A stretch of DNA of 15,658 bases. Origin: JAKEGK01 sp050116575 (GTDB lineage Bacteria > Pseudomonadota > Gammaproteobacteria > SZUA-152). Positions within the stretch are counted from its first letter, which is position 1. Each line of letters begins with the position of its first letter. Shown here piece after piece: positions 14,541 to 15,658 of the stretch. Location of the stretch: the NCBI GenBank assembly GCA_050116575.1, contig JASFOJ010000111.1:1-15658 (forward strand). The letters run 5' to 3'. Below the pieces are notes generated by a model, which made no database searches, was not told the origin of the DNA, and saw only the letters and a list, made by a program, of their open reading frames with translations. The translations under genes were made by a program, and so were the position numbers.

Positions 14541-15005
14541 TTACTTCTTTTTCGCCAAAACTGCCGTTCCCAGCTGCTGCTTTTGATCATTTAGAATTTC
14601 GCCCCAATAACCACTACCAAAATTGGATATGTCTATGTATAGATTTGGCATATCGTTACCAAACACAATAACACGATTAATTTCTACGCTATTTTGAGCT
14701 TTTAACTTATGCTCACCAACTAGACGAAAATTTCTTTTTTGAAGCGCTTCAAATGCGATACCCGCAGCGAAATCCTCGTTAGCAGGAACGACAATAAACA
14801 CACAATCACCTTCATACTCTCCCGATTTAGGATTTTCGCCGCTTACACTAACCGACACAAAGGCCAACTGTTGGTTGTTTTCGTTTCTCAATGCGATTGC
14901 ATACCCGTTTTGTTGTTCGTCTGATTCCATATTGGAAGTATTTGAACACCCTACAACTAGTAACGCGAATGTAATAAGAAATGCTCTATTCATATTAATA
15001 AACAT
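14541..15005 (-). CDS. Lipoprotein of unknown function, cassette gene
   Basis: A 154-residue product from the ATG at 15005, which overlaps the R' core of attC3 as seen in many cassettes. An ATG at 14993 would give 150 residues and an equally good signal; neither has a ribosome binding site. AFLITFALLVVGC is a lipoprotein signal with the Cys 20 residues from the first ATG. The mature part has no domain I recognise. It is hydrophilic, with a single further Cys in YEGDCVFIVV. The stop is 5 bases before attC2. Confidence 0.78.
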   Translation of the reverse strand: MFINMNRAFLITFALLVVGCSNTSNMESDEQQNGYAIALRNENNQQLAFVSVSVSGENPKSGEYEGDCVFIVVPANEDFAAGIAFEALQKRNFRLVGEHKLKAQNSVEINRVIVFGNDMPNLYIDISNFGSGYWGEILNDQKQQLGTAVLAKKK

Positions 15006-15073
15006 AACGACAAGGTTAGCTTGCGAGGCACCGCAACGCGGTGCCGAGTCTAAAGCTTAACCGCTGGTTAGGC
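15002..15073 (-). other. Integron attC site 3
   Basis: This is the clearest attC in the window. R'' is GCCTAAC (15073-15067), 4 bases after the upstream gene's stop; R' is GTTATGT (15008-15002). A perfect central hairpin, GGCACCGC-N3-GCGGTGCC (15027-15045), is flanked by GGTTAAGCTT pairing with AAGCTAACC, which gives the expected near-palindromic 72-bp site with small bulges. Confidence 0.85.
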
Positions 15074-15077
15074 TTTG

Positions 15078-15523
15078 TTACTTGGGCCATAGCACCTCTA
15101 CCTTTTGTTCATAGGGCTTGCTAGTGTGAGCTGGATACGAAAGCGTAATTTCGTCGTTACCACCTCGCCATGCTTTCCCTTTAAAGTATAAGAATACATA
15201 CTCATCCATACATCCTTCCACCATAATATTGCCCTCAGAAGGTCTTATTTTTCCCACCTTAAGATCTTTAAAAACTTCTGGAACAGATTCACCTTCTCTA
15301 TAAGCATAATATCCATCCATAGGTAAATTGTCTCTTACTGAATATGCTTCCATGTCACGATAAAGTTTTTCTAGCCTTTGAGGGCTCAACGAGCTAGCAG
15401 TACGCTACTGCTTCTGAATCTTTACCACAACTAGGCATGCCGCCAAAAAACAACCAACCTATTAGAAAAAGTGAACCAAAAAATACAACAAAAAATAGCT
15501 ATAATTTTTAACAAATTTTTCAT
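15078..15523 (-). pseudogene. Frameshifted cassette gene for a small membrane-anchored protein
   Basis: An ATG at 15523, 4 bases after the R' core, opens MKNLLKIIAI. At the T6 run (15495-15490) the frame must move by one base to continue as a hydrophobic anchor, FFVVFFGSLFLIGWLFFGG, then MPSCGKDSEAVAY. At about 15400-15412 a second one-base shift is needed to reach the long C-terminal part (LSPQRLEKLYRDMEAY to QKVEVLWPK, 15078-15400). Read together, it is one small protein with an N-terminal helix and a soluble domain of unknown family. Each junction has one base too many. The second lies in a perfect hairpin, AGCAGTA-CGC-TACTGCT (15396-15412). Real mutations or sequencing errors are both possible. 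The intact C-terminal open frame alone is 103 codons from a TTG. Confidence 0.65.
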
Positions 15524-15527
15524 AAAA

Positions 15528-15534
15528 GCCTAAC
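15528..15534 (-). other. Isolated integron core site (R', GTTAGGC) at the right end of the visible array
   Basis: GTTAGGC on the minus strand matches GTTRRRY and lies 4 bases before a cassette start codon, the usual geometry. The sequence on its other side (15535-15600) has no attC fold. It may therefore be the core of an attI site, or an attC cut by another element. Confidence 0.55.
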
Positions 15535-15594
15535 TAGTGCCTATCCATAAATACGCATTTAGCTGAGAAACAAGGAAATATTGACGAAGGAGAT

Positions 15595-15658
15595 TAAAAA
15601 ATCCTCTTGAGTTTGGTACATTTATTTCGCCAAAAATAACAACCAACCCAAGAGGATT
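15595..15658 (-). terminator. Large intrinsic terminator at the right edge
   Basis: On the minus strand an arm at 15658-15642 (beginning AATCCTCTTGGG) pairs with an arm at 15617-15600 (ending CAAGAGGATT). The stem is about 17 bp with one G-U pair and one bulged base, the loop is about 24 bases, and a T6 run follows (15601-15596). It would end transcription entering from a minus-strand gene beyond the window. Alternatively, the repeats belong to a mobile-element end. Confidence 0.6.

Noticed and set aside
15535..15600. Naming a specific insertion-sequence family for the right-edge sequence
   Set aside because: The stretch beginning GTGCCTATCC resembles an element end, but no transposase or second terminal repeat is in the window, so no family can be supported.
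1..15658. CRISPR array, tRNA or rRNA gene, or integrase gene
   Set aside because: No regularly spaced direct repeats, no RNA gene signatures and no tyrosine recombinase motifs were seen on either strand.

Overview
The window looks like chromosomal DNA of an aerobic or microaerobic gammaproteobacterium. The cbb3 oxidase proteins have the sequence character and gene order of that class, and a chromosomal-type integron cassette array sits at the right end. I cannot place it to genus. Nearly all genes are on the minus strand.

Region 1 (1-7,940, minus strand) is a complete cbb3-type cytochrome c oxidase operon plus its assembly operon, read right to left: ccoN, ccoO, ccoQ, ccoP, a 38-codon membrane peptide that resembles the small oxidase subunit CcoM, ccoG, ccoH (fixH) and ccoI (fixI). 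ccoI runs off the left edge just before the end of its MVGDGVND motif. NOQP encode the high-affinity oxidase. CcoG, CcoH and CcoI supply and insert copper and assemble the complex. The ccoN leader carries an FNR/Anr-like half-palindrome with a fitting -10 box and, close to the ribosome binding site, a near-perfect 20-bp palindrome.

Region 2 (about 7,711-9,348) is some 1.6 kb without a convincing gene. It holds an apparent 42-codon remnant of the C-terminus of a LysR/CbbR-type regulator, many inverted repeats, a 14-bp tandem duplication, and a strong plus-strand intrinsic terminator with no gene in front of it (possible small RNA).

Region 3 (9,349-13,546) has four chromosomal genes: a DUF481 outer-membrane beta-barrel protein (+), a Spy/CpxP-like periplasmic protein with a striking Met/Gly/Pro segment (-), a DUF1704 'QEGLA' metallopeptidase-like protein related to the MATCAP tubulin detyrosinases (-), and a DUF3530 alpha/beta-hydrolase (+). 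A cluster of four stem-loops lies between the Spy-like and DUF1704 genes.

Region 4 (13,608-15,658) is the AT-richer tail of an integron gene-cassette array, read on the minus strand. Three attC sites (13,921-14,001; 14,441-14,535; 15,002-15,073) and an isolated R' core (15,528-15,534) separate four small cassette genes: a frameshifted membrane protein, a lipoprotein of unknown function, a GFA-family zinc protein and a second small lipoprotein. Cassette genes normally read away from attI, so the integrase, if present, should lie beyond the right edge. At that edge the cassette boundary abuts non-attC DNA containing a large intrinsic terminator, possibly the end of another element.
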